This document shows, piece after piece, positions 17,300 to 28,606 of a stretch of DNA of 64,000 bases. The stretch is from Burkholderiaceae bacterium. GTDB taxonomy: Bacteria > Pseudomonadota > Gammaproteobacteria > Burkholderiales > Burkholderiaceae_C. The DNA lies in the NCBI GenBank assembly GCA_024235995.1, contig JACKLI010000002.1:1-64000 (forward strand), read 5' to 3'. Position 1 is the first letter of the stretch, and each line of letters opens with the position of its first letter. Made by a program: the position numbers and the translations under genes. The notes under the pieces were generated by a model. That model did not search any database and was not told the DNA's origin. It worked only from the letters and a program-made list of their open reading frames with translations.

Positions 17300-17523
17300 A
17301 GCTGCTGGTGGTCCTGCTGGTGGTGCTGTTCGGCGTCTGGCTGTGGCGGCGCGGGCAGCGCGTGGATGCGCCCGCGGCGCCGCCGGCCCGGCGCGCCGAC
17401 GCTGTGCAGCCCATGGTGGCCTGCGCCCGCTGCGGCGTGCACGTGCCGCAGTCCAGCGCGGTCGCCGGGCGCGCCGGCGTCTACTGCGGCGAGGCGCACC
17501 GGCGGGAGGCCGAAGGTGGCTGA
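17296..17523 (+). CDS. small PP0621-type membrane-anchored protein
   Basis: A 75-residue protein with an N-terminal membrane segment (residues 2-17), a basic WRRGQR stop-transfer stretch, an Ala/Pro linker and a C-terminal zinc-ribbon-like part (CARCGVHVP at about 43-51, then VYCGEAHRRE). This is the pattern of the PP0621 family, always seen beside pilS in related proteobacteria as far as I know. Function is unknown. It overlaps ypjD by 4 bp and pilS by 8 bp. Confidence 0.8.
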   Translation: MKLLVVLLVVLFGVWLWRRGQRVDAPAAPPARRADAVQPMVACARCGVHVPQSSAVAGRAGVYCGEAHRREAEGG

Positions 17524-19324
17524 GTGGGCGTCCTCGCGCACGCCACCCGCCGGGAGCGTGCGGCGTGCCGATTCGGGCTGGCCCCGCTCGGGCTGGTTCG
17601 ACGCCAGGGCGCGCCCCGTGGTGGCGCCGGCCCACGCGGCGCCGGCCTGGCCCGGGCCGCCGCCGGCCGATCGCGGCGGCTTCGTGCGCCTGTGGAAGGC
17701 CTTCATGTCGGCGCGCCTGCTGCTGGCGCTGGCCTTGCTGGCGTTGCAGTTGAGCGCCCACGCGCTGGCGCAGCCGGTGCCGACCTGGGCGATGGCGCTC
17801 ACCGCCGCCTACGCGGTGCTGACGATGCTGGAGCGTTGGCTGGCCACGCCGCAGGGGCCGGGGCGCTCGTTCGACGGCCAGTGGTTCTACACCGCCGGCG
17901 CCGACCTGCTGTTCGTGGCGGCGCTGATGACGCAGGAGATCGCGGCCGGCATCCACTACACGCCGCTGCTGGCGCTGCCGGTGCTGATGGCCGCCATCCT
18001 GGGCACGCGCACGCTGGCGCTGGGCACGGCGGCGCTGGCGGCGCTGCTGATGCTGGGCGATGCGGCGATTGGCGCGCGCGCCAGCCTGTGGGCCGGCACG
18101 GCCGAGGTGGCCCAGGCCGGCCTGATGGGCTGCGGCCTGCTGGCGCTGGCGTGGCTGACCAACACCCTGGCGCTGCGTCTGGCGCGCGAGCAGCAGCTGA
18201 CGGTGCGCAGCCGCGCCGAGGTGCGCATGCAGTCGCTGGTCAACAACCTGGTGATCGAGACGCTGGCCGATGGCGTGCTGGTGGTCGACGCCGCTGGCGT
18301 GGTGCACGCCGCCAACCCGGCGGCGCGCGGCATGCTGGGCTCCGACCTGGAGGTGACGCCGCGTGTGTTCGGCCTGGCCGATCATCCCGCCTGGGTGCAG
18401 CTGGCCGACCTGGTGCGGCTGACGTTCGAGGGCCACGTCGTGGACGGCACCGAGATCATCCTGCACCACGAGGACCAGGCCGCCAGCCAGCTCAAGGTGC
18501 GCACTGAGCGCACGCCCTCGCTGGGCGCCGAGGACGAGGCGCGGCTGTGCGTGGTGTTCCTGCAGGACCTGCGCGGCATGCAGGCCCAGCTGCGCACCGA
18601 GAAGCTGGCCGCCATGGGCCGCATGTCGGCCGCCGTGGCGCACGAGTTCCGCAACCCGCTGGCGGCCATCAGCCAGGCCAACGCCCTGCTGGCCGAGGAG
18701 CTGGCCGAGCCCGCGCAGCAGCGCCTGACGGACATGATCCGGCAAAACGCCCGGCGGCTGGCGCACATCGTGGACGACGTGCTGGACGTGGCGCGTGCAC
18801 CCGGCCTGGCCGACGAGACCGAGGGCCTGGTGCTGAACGACGAGACCGAGGCTTTCTGCGCCGAGTGGGCCGCGCAGCATGGCGCCGGCGCCCGGCTGGA
18901 GCTGCACCTGCTGGCGCCCGAGCTGACGGTGCGCTTTGCGCGCGAGCATCTGCGTCGCCTGCTGGTCAACCTGCTGGACAACGCCGCGCGCTACGCCAGC
19001 GTGCGGCCCGGCGCCATCCAGGTGACGACGCAGGCGATTCGCCACGGGCCGGTGCTGCTGAGCGTGTGGAGCGACGGCGCGCCGCTCGATCCGGTCGTGC
19101 AGAGCCATCTGTTCGAGCCCTTCTCGTCGTCCGAGAGCCGCTCCAGCGGCCTGGGTCTGTTCATCTGCCGCGAGCTGTGCGAGCGCCACGGCGCCGAGCT
19201 GGCGCACGAGCGCACGGTGCGAGTGCGTGCGGGACAGCCCGTGGAGGGCAACGCGTTCAGCATCCAGATGCGCCGGGCGCCGGGCAGTTTTTCCAGTTCC
19301 AGCTTCGGGGAGTCCAGCTTCTGA
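17516..19324 (+). CDS. pilS: sensor histidine kinase PilS
   Basis: A 602-residue membrane sensor kinase of the PilS/PilR two-component system that controls pilin transcription. After about 65 polar residues it has six membrane helices (about 65-230), a PAS-like domain (about 235-350), a HisKA domain with the phospho-acceptor in AHEFRNPLAAI (H376), and an HATPase domain with N-box LLVNLLDNAARYA and G-box SSGLGLFICREL. The GTG start at 17516 is supported by GGGAGG at 17504-17509. It overlaps the previous gene by 8 bp and pilR by 1 bp (TGATG). In Pseudomonas PilS responds to pilin levels in the membrane; this is likely conserved here. Confidence 0.93.
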   Translation: MAEWASSRTPPAGSVRRADSGWPRSGWFDARARPVVAPAHAAPAWPGPPPADRGGFVRLWKAFMSARLLLALALLALQLSAHALAQPVPTWAMALTAAYAVLTMLERWLATPQGPGRSFDGQWFYTAGADLLFVAALMTQEIAAGIHYTPLLALPVLMAAILGTRTLALGTAALAALLMLGDAAIGARASLWAGTAEVAQAGLMGCGLLALAWLTNTLALRLAREQQLTVRSRAEVRMQSLVNNLVIETLADGVLVVDAAGVVHAANPAARGMLGSDLEVTPRVFGLADHPAWVQLADLVRLTFEGHVVDGTEIILHHEDQAASQLKVRTERTPSLGAEDEARLCVVFLQDLRGMQAQLRTEKLAAMGRMSAAVAHEFRNPLAAISQANALLAEELAEPAQQRLTDMIRQNARRLAHIVDDVLDVARAPGLADETEGLVLNDETEAFCAEWAAQHGAGARLELHLLAPELTVRFAREHLRRLLVNLLDNAARYASVRPGAIQVTTQAIRHGPVLLSVWSDGAPLDPVVQSHLFEPFSSSESRSSGLGLFICRELCERHGAELAHERTVRVRAGQPVEGNAFSIQMRRAPGSFSSSSFGESSF

Positions 19325-20847
19325 TGAATGCCCATCTGCAACGGGCCGCCCCGGCGCGCATCCTGGTGGTGGACGACGAGCCCGACCTGTGCACGCTGTA
19401 CGAGCTGACGCTGCTGCGCGAGGGGCATCAGGTGCGCACCGCGGGCACGCTGGCGCAGGCGCGCCAGTGCCTGGCCGACCAGACCTTCGACGCCGTCATC
19501 ACCGACATGCGCCTGCCCGACGGCGACGGGCTGGCCTTGCTGCGCTACCTGGCGGCCGGCCAGCGGCGCGAGCGCTGCATCATGATCACCGCCTACGGCT
19601 CGCCCGAGAACGCGGTGGAGGCGCTCAAGAGCGGGGCCTTCGACTACCTGACCAAGCCGGTCGATCTGCGGCAGTTTCGCACCGTCGTGCAGTCGGCGCT
19701 GCAGGCGCCCGAGCCGGTGACGGTGCCGGCGCCGCTGCCGGCGGCCGATGTTCCGCCGCCGCTCCCGGCGGACGACGAGCCGCCGGGCCGGCAGGCGCTG
19801 GCGCGCCTGGTGGGCGAGTCGGCGGTCATGCGCTCGGTCAAGCGGCGCATCGCCAAGGTGGCGCGCAGCATGGCGCCGGTGCTGGTGCACGGCGAGTCGG
19901 GCACCGGCAAGGAGCTGGTGGCACGCGCCGTGCACGCCTGCAGCCATCGCCATGAGGGGCCGTTCGTGCCGGTCAACTGCGGCGCCATTCCGGACAACCT
20001 GCTCGAGGCCGAATTCTTCGGCGCGCGCAAGGGCTCCTACACCGGCGCCATGCAGGACCGCGAGGGCTTCTTCCAGGCCGCGGCCGGCGGCACGCTGTTC
20101 CTGGACGAGATCGGCGACCTGCCCCTGGCCATGCAGGCCAAGCTGCTGCGCGCCATCCAGGAGCGCAGCGTGCGCCCGCTGGGGGCCACGCAGGAAGAGC
20201 CGGTGGACGTGCGCATCGTCAGCGCCACGCACAAGAACCTGGCCGCGGCCGTGCACGGCGGCACCTTCCGGCAGGATTTGTTCTATCGCCTGAACGTGAT
20301 CGAGATCGTCATTCCGCCGCTGCGCGAGCGGCGCGAGGACATCGCCGCGCTGAGCCAGGTGCTGCTGGCGCGCATCGCGCACGAGTCCGGCGTGCCGGCG
20401 ATCGAGCTGACGCCCGAGCAACTGGCCGCCATCATGCAGGCGCCGCTGGCCGGCAACGTGCGCGAGCTGGAGAACCTGCTGTACCGCACGGTGGCCTTGG
20501 GCGGCGCGCGCGATTCCGGCCTGGGCGATTTGGACCCACTGGGCACGGCGCCGGGTGAGATGCCGTACGGCGCCGTGCATTCGCAGCCCGCGCAGCTGCC
20601 CGCGGCCGCGCCGCTGGCGCCGGCTGCGCCGCAGCTTCAGGCGCCGGTGCGGGGCCAGGGCCTGGCGGCGTGGCTGGACGAGCAGGAACGCCAGGTGCTG
20701 GTGCAGGCGCTTCATGAATCGGGCCTTGACCTGGCGGCGGCGGCGCAGCGCCTGGGCCTGGGTGCGCGCCCCTTGCGCTGGCGCCTGCAGCGCCTGGGCA
20801 TCTCCCTGGCGGAGGGCGATGGCGCCCGTGCCCCGGCCCCGCGCTGA
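19324..20847 (+). CDS. pilR: sigma-54-dependent response regulator PilR
   Basis: A 507-residue NtrC-family activator. The receiver domain has D17/D18 and phospho-acceptor D61 (VITDMRLPDG). The AAA+ domain has Walker A GESGTGKE (190-197), the sigma-54 contact loop GSYTGA (237-242, a variant of GAFTGA) and Walker B GGTLFLDEIGDLP. A Fis-type helix-turn-helix is at the C-terminus (LDLAAAAQRLGLGARPLRWRL). It activates the major pilin promoter with RpoN in other bacteria; no major pilin gene is in this window. An Ala/Pro-rich linker lies between the receiver and AAA+ domains (about 125-150). Confidence 0.94.
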   Translation: MNAHLQRAAPARILVVDDEPDLCTLYELTLLREGHQVRTAGTLAQARQCLADQTFDAVITDMRLPDGDGLALLRYLAAGQRRERCIMITAYGSPENAVEALKSGAFDYLTKPVDLRQFRTVVQSALQAPEPVTVPAPLPAADVPPPLPADDEPPGRQALARLVGESAVMRSVKRRIAKVARSMAPVLVHGESGTGKELVARAVHACSHRHEGPFVPVNCGAIPDNLLEAEFFGARKGSYTGAMQDREGFFQAAAGGTLFLDEIGDLPLAMQAKLLRAIQERSVRPLGATQEEPVDVRIVSATHKNLAAAVHGGTFRQDLFYRLNVIEIVIPPLRERREDIAALSQVLLARIAHESGVPAIELTPEQLAAIMQAPLAGNVRELENLLYRTVALGGARDSGLGDLDPLGTAPGEMPYGAVHSQPAQLPAAAPLAPAAPQLQAPVRGQGLAAWLDEQERQVLVQALHESGLDLAAAAQRLGLGARPLRWRLQRLGISLAEGDGARAPAPR

Positions 20848-21424
20848 CGCTTCCTCGCCCTGGCGGCAGGGCTGGTACGCGCCGGCGCAGGCCCTGCCGT
20901 CGCCCAACCGCGGGCCACGGCCCGTGGGCACGCCCGTCTCGCTGATCGTGGTGCATTCGATCAGCCTGCCGCCGGGCGAGTTCGGCGGCCCGCAGGTGCA
21001 GGCGCTGTTCACCAACACGCTGGACTGGGACGCGCACCCCTACTTTCAGGGCCTGCGCGGCCTTCGGGTGTCGGCGCACTTCTTCATCCGGCGCAGCGGC
21101 GAGCTGTGGCAGTTCGTCAGCACCGACGAGCGCGCGTGGCACGCCGGCGCGTCCTGCCATCGCGGGCGTGCCAACTGCAACGACCACTCGGTGGGGATCG
21201 AGCTGGAAGGCCTGGAGGGCGGCACGTTCGAGAGCGCGCAGTACGCGTGCCTGGCGCGCCTGTGCCAGGCCTTGCGCCGCCACCACCCGATCGACGCCAT
21301 CGCCGGCCACGAGCACATCGCGCCCGGCCGCAAGCACGATCCCGGACCCGGCTTCGACTGGCGCGCGCTGCAGCGCGCGCTGCGCTGGCCACGCGCCTTC
21401 TATCCCGACGGCGTTCTGGGCTGA
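20819..21424 (+). CDS. ampD: 1,6-anhydro-N-acetylmuramyl-L-alanine amidase AmpD
   Basis: A 201-residue zinc amidase of the amidase_2 fold. It cleaves the amide between anhydro-MurNAc and the peptide in the cytosolic muropeptide recycling pathway. Motifs are LIVVHSISLP with a zinc histidine, VSAHFFIRRSGELWQFV, AWHAGAS, SVGIELEG, AIAGHEHIAPGRKHDPGPGFDW with further ligand candidates. The ATG at 20819 overlaps pilR by 29 bp; a GTG at 20828 is an alternative start. Confidence 0.93.
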   Translation: MAPVPRPRADASSPWRQGWYAPAQALPSPNRGPRPVGTPVSLIVVHSISLPPGEFGGPQVQALFTNTLDWDAHPYFQGLRGLRVSAHFFIRRSGELWQFVSTDERAWHAGASCHRGRANCNDHSVGIELEGLEGGTFESAQYACLARLCQALRRHHPIDAIAGHEHIAPGRKHDPGPGFDWRALQRALRWPRAFYPDGVLG

Positions 21425-21490
21425 GCCGTTTGTTTTCATTCGGCGGCCATTCGCGGCCGCGGGCGTGGCTGCGGGTTCGAAATGTGCAAT

Positions 21491-21506
21491 ACACCATAGC
21501 TTGTGT
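21491..21506 (+). promoter_or_regulatory. NrdR box 1
   Basis: The 16-mer ACACCATAGCTTGTGT fits the NrdR box pattern (acaC-N8-Gtgt) and lies 32 bp, about three helical turns, upstream of a second box. NrdR is the Zn/ATP-cone repressor of ribonucleotide reductase operons. Confidence 0.8.
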
Positions 21507-21507
21507 G

Positions 21508-21536
21508 TTGTGCTTTGATCAAACACTAGATATAGT
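21508..21536 (+). promoter_or_regulatory. nrdAB promoter
   Basis: A -35 TTGTGC at 21508-21513 and a -10 TATAGT at 21531-21536 are separated by 17 bp. The -10 lies within NrdR box 2 and the -35 lies between the boxes, so a bound NrdR tetramer would block polymerase. The predicted start near 21543 gives a leader of about 86 nt. Confidence 0.7.
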
Positions 21537-21538
21537 GT
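21523..21538 (+). promoter_or_regulatory. NrdR box 2
   Basis: The 16-mer ACACTAGATATAGTGT is almost the consensus NrdR box, with perfect ACACTA / TAGTGT arms. It overlaps the -10 element of the nrdA promoter. Confidence 0.88.
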
Positions 21539-21628
21539 GCCCACCCGAAGCAAAGCACACCATGCGCCCGCGTCCGGCGCCCGCTTCGAGCCGTTCGAGA
21601 CCCCTTCCGCACCTTCCGAGAGACACGC

Positions 21629-24529
<2,901 letters not shown>

Positions 24530-24661
24530 TCGCGCGCAGCGGCCGCGCCGCGCGATGCGATGCCTGGCCGCAACACATTCTTGTCATTCGGTGGAGTTCA
24601 ACGTGCACGAATGCTTTGCATTTCGTCATGTTGCTCCCATAATCGGAGCATTGGAAAAATC

Positions 24662-25798
24662 ATGTTGAACTGGAGCGAAGACACCGCACGCATCACGCCG
24701 CAGCCGCGGCTGCAGTCGGTGGTGCCGTGGACGCCCGCGCAACCCGTGTCGCCGGTCGCCGCGCGCAGCGAGGGCGGTGGCCGGCGCGTCAACGCCGCCG
24801 ACAAGCGCATCATCAACGGCCACACCGATGTCAACCAGCTGGTGCCGTTCAAGTACAAGTGGGCCTGGGAAAAGTACCTGGCCACCTGCGCCAACCACTG
24901 GATGCCGCAGGAAATCAACATGAACCGCGACATCGCGCTGTGGAAGTCGCCCACGGGCCTGAGCGAGGACGAGCGCCGCATCGTCAAGCGCAACCTGGGC
25001 TTCTTCGTCACCGCCGATTCGCTGGCCGCCAACAACATCGTGCTGGGCACCTACCGCCACATCACGGCGCCCGAGTGCCGCCAGTTCCTGCTGCGCCAGG
25101 CCTTCGAGGAGGCCATCCACACCCACGCCTACCAATACATCGTCGAATCGCTGGGCCTGGACGAGGCCGAGATCTTCAACGCCTATCACGAGATCGACTC
25201 CATCCGCGCCAAGGACGAGTTCCTGATCCCCTTCATTGACGCCATCATGGACCCGGCCTTTGCCACCGGTATGCCCGAGGCCGATCAAAAGCTGCTGAAA
25301 AGCCTGATCGTCTTCGCCTGCCTGATGGAGGGCCTGTTCTTCTACGTCGGCTTCACGCAGATCCTGGCGCTGGGCCGGCAGAACAAGATGACCGGCGCGG
25401 CCGAGCAGTACCAGTACATCCTGCGCGACGAGTCCATGCACTGCAACTTCGGCATCGACCTGATCAACCAGATCAAGCTGGAGAACCCGCAGCTGTGGAC
25501 GCCCGCGTTCAAGGCCGAGATCAAGGCTCTGTTCGAGCGCGCCGTCGAGCTGGAATACCGCTACGCCGAGGACACCATGCCGCGCGGCGTGCTGGGCCTG
25601 AACGCCTCCATGTTCAAGGGCTACCTGCGCTACATCGCCAACCGCCGTGCCACCCAGATCGGGCTGGAGACGCTCTACCCGGGCGCCGAGAACCCGTTTC
25701 CCTGGATGAGCGAAATGATCGACCTGAAGAAGGAACGCAACTTCTTCGAAACCCGCGTCATCGAGTACCAGACCGGTGGCGCGCTGTCATGGGATTGA
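24662..25798 (+). CDS. nrdB: ribonucleoside-diphosphate reductase class Ia, beta subunit
   Basis: A 378-residue radical-generating subunit. Diiron ligand candidates are D119 (VTADSLAANN), E150 and H153 (FEEAIHTHAY), a glutamate in CLMEGLFFY, and E/H in RDESMHCNFG. The tyrosyl-radical position is Y157. The overall sequence resembles the Chlamydia-type R2 group, in which this tyrosine is Phe and the first ligand Glu; here both are the class Ia residues. A weak promoter-like pair (TTGCAT 24616, CATAAT 24638) lies in the gap after nrdA, but the NrdR promoter upstream of nrdA probably drives both. Confidence 0.95.
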   Translation: MLNWSEDTARITPQPRLQSVVPWTPAQPVSPVAARSEGGGRRVNAADKRIINGHTDVNQLVPFKYKWAWEKYLATCANHWMPQEINMNRDIALWKSPTGLSEDERRIVKRNLGFFVTADSLAANNIVLGTYRHITAPECRQFLLRQAFEEAIHTHAYQYIVESLGLDEAEIFNAYHEIDSIRAKDEFLIPFIDAIMDPAFATGMPEADQKLLKSLIVFACLMEGLFFYVGFTQILALGRQNKMTGAAEQYQYILRDESMHCNFGIDLINQIKLENPQLWTPAFKAEIKALFERAVELEYRYAEDTMPRGVLGLNASMFKGYLRYIANRRATQIGLETLYPGAENPFPWMSEMIDLKKERNFFETRVIEYQTGGALSWD

Positions 25799-25831
25799 AC
25801 GGGTGACGAGCCGCGTGCGCGCTTCCCGTTG

Positions 25832-25847
25832 GCCGCCTGCAGGCGGC
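25832..25847 (+). terminator. possible nrdB terminator hairpin
   Basis: A perfect palindrome GCCGCC-TGCA-GGCGGC lies 33 bp after the nrdB stop. It is followed by gttcgtgttc, which is only partly T-rich, so intrinsic termination is uncertain. Confidence 0.35.
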
Positions 25848-25959
25848 GTTCGTGTTCATGGTCTTGGACTGTATCCAGGGTCATGAATCGTTTCGCGTGT
25901 CCCAACAGGCGCGAAGCGTTTCCTGCTGTTGATTGTTCAACTTGATCAAGGAGAAAAAA

Positions 25960-26424
25960 ATGGCAACTGCGAAGAAACCGGCCGCGAAGAAGGCCGTGGC
26001 GAAGAAGGCGGCTCCGGCCAAGAAGGCGGCAGCGAAGAAGGCGGCTCCGGCCAAGAAGGCCGCGGCGAAGAAAGCCGCTCCGGCCAAGAAGGCCGTAGCC
26101 AAGAAGGCGGCTCCGGCCAAGAAGGCGGCAGCGAAGAAGGCGGCTCCGGCCAAGAAGGCCGCGGCGAAAAAAGCCGCTCCGGCCAAGAAGGCGGTAGCGA
26201 AGAAGGCGGCCCCGGCCAAGAAGGCCGCGGTGAAGAAGGTTGCAGCCAAGAAGGCCGCGCCCGCCAAGAAGGCCGTGGTGAAGAAGGTCGCCGCCAAGAA
26301 GGCCGCGCCGGCCAAGAAGGCCGCGGCCAAGAAAGCCGCGCCGGCCAAGAAGCCTGCCCCTGCGCCCAAGACCACGCTGAGCCCTCAGGCCGCGTGGCCG
26401 TTCCCCACGGCCGCCAAGCCCTGA
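25960..26424 (+). CDS. histone H1-like Lys/Ala/Pro-rich DNA-binding protein
   Basis: A 154-residue protein made almost entirely of Lys, Ala, Pro and some Val. It is built from AKKAAPAKKA(A/V) units repeated about ten times, with a short C-terminal non-repetitive end (TLSPQAAWPFPTAAKP). This is the composition of bacterial H1/AlgP/Hc1-like nucleoid proteins, which bind DNA non-specifically through lysines. The start at 25960 is preceded by AAGGAG at 25948-25953. The tandem 24-30 nt DNA repeats leave long open frames on the other strand, which are artefacts. It is flanked by a clear terminator. Confidence 0.88.
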   Translation: MATAKKPAAKKAVAKKAAPAKKAAAKKAAPAKKAAAKKAAPAKKAVAKKAAPAKKAAAKKAAPAKKAAAKKAAPAKKAVAKKAAPAKKAAVKKVAAKKAAPAKKAVVKKVAAKKAAPAKKAAAKKAAPAKKPAPAPKTTLSPQAAWPFPTAAKP

Positions 26425-26472
26425 TCGGACGGCCGCTGCCGGTGCCTCCTGGGTGCCGGCAGACGCACTCGA

Positions 26473-26504
26473 CCCGCACGCGCAGTCCCGGCGTGCGGGT
26501 TTTT
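26473..26504 (+). terminator. intrinsic terminator after the H1-like gene
   Basis: Stem CCCGCACGC (26473-26481) pairs with GCGTGCGGG (26491-26499) around a 9-nt loop, followed directly by TTTTT. It serves the plus-strand H1-like gene. Confidence 0.85.
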
Positions 26505-26535
26505 CGTTGCCCGGTGGTGGATGGGCGCGCGTGAA

Positions 26536-27447
26536 CTACGCGGGTTCGCCCAGCAGCACGGCGCGATCCACCGTGTAGTTCTGCGGGCCGCTGGCCGCGA
26601 CCTTGAGCGCGCCCAGGCGGTTGCCCAGCACGGCGCAGCGCGCCATCGACCAGCCTTGCTCCAGCCCCCACAGCAGCGCGCCGCGCCAGGCATCGCCGCA
26701 GCCGGTGGGGTCGACCACGCGCTGCGGCTCGACGGCGGGAACGTGGGTGCGCACGCCGTCCTCCCACACGTCGCAGCCCTCGGCGCCGCGCGTGACGACC
26801 AGCGCGCGCACGCGCCGGGACAGCTCGGCCGGCGTCGAGCCCACGCGGTCGCACAGCATCTGGCCTTCGTAGTCATTCACCGCCACCCAGCTGGCCAGCG
26901 TCACGAAGTGCGCCAGCTCGGCGCCGTCGAACATGGGCAGGCCCTGGCCGGGGTCGAACACGAAGGGGATGCCGGCGGCATGGAACTGCTCGGCGTGCTG
27001 CAGCATGGCGTCGCGCCCGTCCGGGGAGATGATGCCCAGGCGGATGTCCGGCCGCGCCGCGATGCGGTTGACGTGCGCCTGCATCATGGCGCCGGGGTGA
27101 AAGGCCGTGATCTGGTTGTTGTCGCGGTCGGTCATGATCATGGCCTGCGCGGTGTAGGTGCCGGCCACCTCGCGCACGAACTCGGTGCTGATGCCCTGGT
27201 CGTGCAGGCGCTGCAGGTAGCCGGCGCCGTCGTGCCCCACCGTGGCCATGGGCAGCGGCGTGCCGCCCAGCTGGCGCATGGCGTAGGCGATGTTGCCGGC
27301 GCAGCCGCCGAAGTCGCGGCGCAGCTGGGGCACCAGGAACGAGACGTTCAGGATGTGCAGCTGCTCGGGCAGGATCTGCTGTGCAAAGCGCCCCTCGAAG
27401 CTCATGATGGTGTCGAACGCGAGGGAGCCGCAAATCAAGCTTGCCAT
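26536..27447 (-). CDS. PfkB-family carbohydrate/adenosine kinase
   Basis: A 303-residue ribokinase-fold kinase. It has the N-terminal GSLAFDTIM, the GGCAGNIAYAMRQLGG substrate-lid motif, a VNDYEG segment and the C-terminal anion-hole motif DPTGCGDAWRGALLWG with the catalytic Asp. The similarity is strongest to proteins annotated as adenosine kinase in Burkholderiales, but a sugar substrate is possible. It lies 26 bp after the DUF3426 gene on the same strand. Confidence 0.9.
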   Translation of the reverse strand: MASLICGSLAFDTIMSFEGRFAQQILPEQLHILNVSFLVPQLRRDFGGCAGNIAYAMRQLGGTPLPMATVGHDGAGYLQRLHDQGISTEFVREVAGTYTAQAMIMTDRDNNQITAFHPGAMMQAHVNRIAARPDIRLGIISPDGRDAMLQHAEQFHAAGIPFVFDPGQGLPMFDGAELAHFVTLASWVAVNDYEGQMLCDRVGSTPAELSRRVRALVVTRGAEGCDVWEDGVRTHVPAVEPQRVVDPTGCGDAWRGALLWGLEQGWSMARCAVLGNRLGALKVAASGPQNYTVDRAVLLGEPA

Positions 27448-27473
27448 GGTGTGGGGAGGAGGTGCGATGAAGG

Positions 27474-28544
27474 TCAGGGATAGAAGGCGGTCAGGCGATA
27501 GCCTGCCACCGCGTTGGCATCGACGGGGGCACCGATCGTCATGCCCTGGCGGGTGCTGAAGTCGCCACGCGGCGCCAGCGCGGGTGGCGCGCCCAGCTCG
27601 GCCGGGGTCAGCACGCGCCGCAGCAGGGGCTGGTTGTCGCGGTCCGTCAGGACCAGCTCCAGCGCCGGGCTGGCCACCGGCCAGTCGGCGCTGTTGCGCA
27701 GGCTGACGCTGAAGCGAAACTCGGAGCCGGCCACCCGGTTGAAGGCCGAGCTGTCGATGACGATGGCGTCGAGCTGCCGGTAGGGCCGGATCTGGCAGCC
27801 CAGGGGGGCGCACAGCGCGCGCAGCACCGGGGCCGACTGCGGTGCGCGCGCGGCCAGCCAGTCGCGCTGGCCCATCACCCACTGGCCCGCCAGCGCCAGC
27901 ACGCCCAGCGCGGCCACCAGCCACAACAGGGCGCGCACCGGGCGCGAGGCCCAGAACGCGCGGCGGCGCGCCGCGGCGACGAAGGAGGGCGGCGCTTCCA
28001 GCGGCGCGGCTTCCGATGCCGGCTCATCGTCGGGGTGTGGCCGTTCGGGCCAGGGCGTCTCGGTCTCCAGGGGGTCGAGCAGCGCCGGCTCGGTGGCGTG
28101 CGTATAGGCCGAGTGGAGCTCGAGGGGATCGGGATCCAGCGAGGGGAGACCGGACGGCTCCGCATCCGGGTCTTCGGGTGCCTCGTCGCGCGCGGGCTCG
28201 GCGCTTGGCGCGGTGGCCGATGCGGCTTCGGGCGGATGCTCCTGCGGGAGCTCGGTGGACGGGCCTGCCGCCATCGCCTGCGGCGGCGCTGGGGGGGCTT
28301 CGACCCAAGGCACCGGTGGCGGCGGCGGTGGCGCGGCCGCTGGGGGCTCCTGGACCGGCGCTGGCGCGACGGGGGCGTTTGCGGGTGCCGGGGCCGTCGA
28401 GGCTTCCCGTGGCAGCAGGTGCGTCGAGGCGTCGAACACCACGCCGCAGTGGCCGCAGCGCACCCAGCCGGCGGCGATGCGGATCTGGTCCGGAACGACC
28501 TTGAACAGGGTCGAGCAGGAGGGGCAGCGCGTGACCAGGCTCAT
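27474..28544 (-). CDS. zinc-ribbon/DUF3426 membrane protein
   Basis: A 356-residue protein. An MJ0042-type zinc ribbon is at the very N-terminus (CPSC at 7-10, CGHC at 30-33). A long Pro/Ala/Glu-rich disordered linker (about 48-205) follows, then a single membrane helix (about 213-235, LLWLVAALGVLALAGQWV), then a DUF3426 domain of about 110 residues ending YRLTAFYP. The topology suggests a cytosolic Zn ribbon and a periplasmic beta domain. Function is unknown. It lies downstream of prmA on the same strand with 62 bp between. Confidence 0.88.
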   Translation of the reverse strand: MSLVTRCPSCSTLFKVVPDQIRIAAGWVRCGHCGVVFDASTHLLPREASTAPAPANAPVAPAPVQEPPAAAPPPPPPVPWVEAPPAPPQAMAAGPSTELPQEHPPEAASATAPSAEPARDEAPEDPDAEPSGLPSLDPDPLELHSAYTHATEPALLDPLETETPWPERPHPDDEPASEAAPLEAPPSFVAAARRRAFWASRPVRALLWLVAALGVLALAGQWVMGQRDWLAARAPQSAPVLRALCAPLGCQIRPYRQLDAIVIDSSAFNRVAGSEFRFSVSLRNSADWPVASPALELVLTDRDNQPLLRRVLTPAELGAPPALAPRGDFSTRQGMTIGAPVDANAVAGYRLTAFYP

Positions 28545-28606
28545 GCCACGGGCGGCGGTGTCGTTGCGGCAGGCATGGCGGCGATTGTAGGGACGCGGCC
28601 TGGGCT

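Larger units (their letters stand above)
21425..21628. other. nrdA leader and upstream region
   Basis: The 204 bp between ampD and nrdA hold the AT-rich NrdR-controlled promoter (21491-21538) and about 90 nt of GC-rich leader. No ORF with recognisable content is present. Confidence 0.7.

Noticed and set aside
25990..26350. Possible CRISPR array (regular short repeats)
   Set aside because: Repeats are continuous in-frame coding units without unique spacers, inside a lysine-rich protein gene.
25946..26854. Minus-strand frames across the H1-like repeats
   Set aside because: Antisense to the Lys/Ala/Pro array, giving repeated Ser/Trp/Pro or Phe/Leu/Ala strings; artefact of the tandem DNA repeat.
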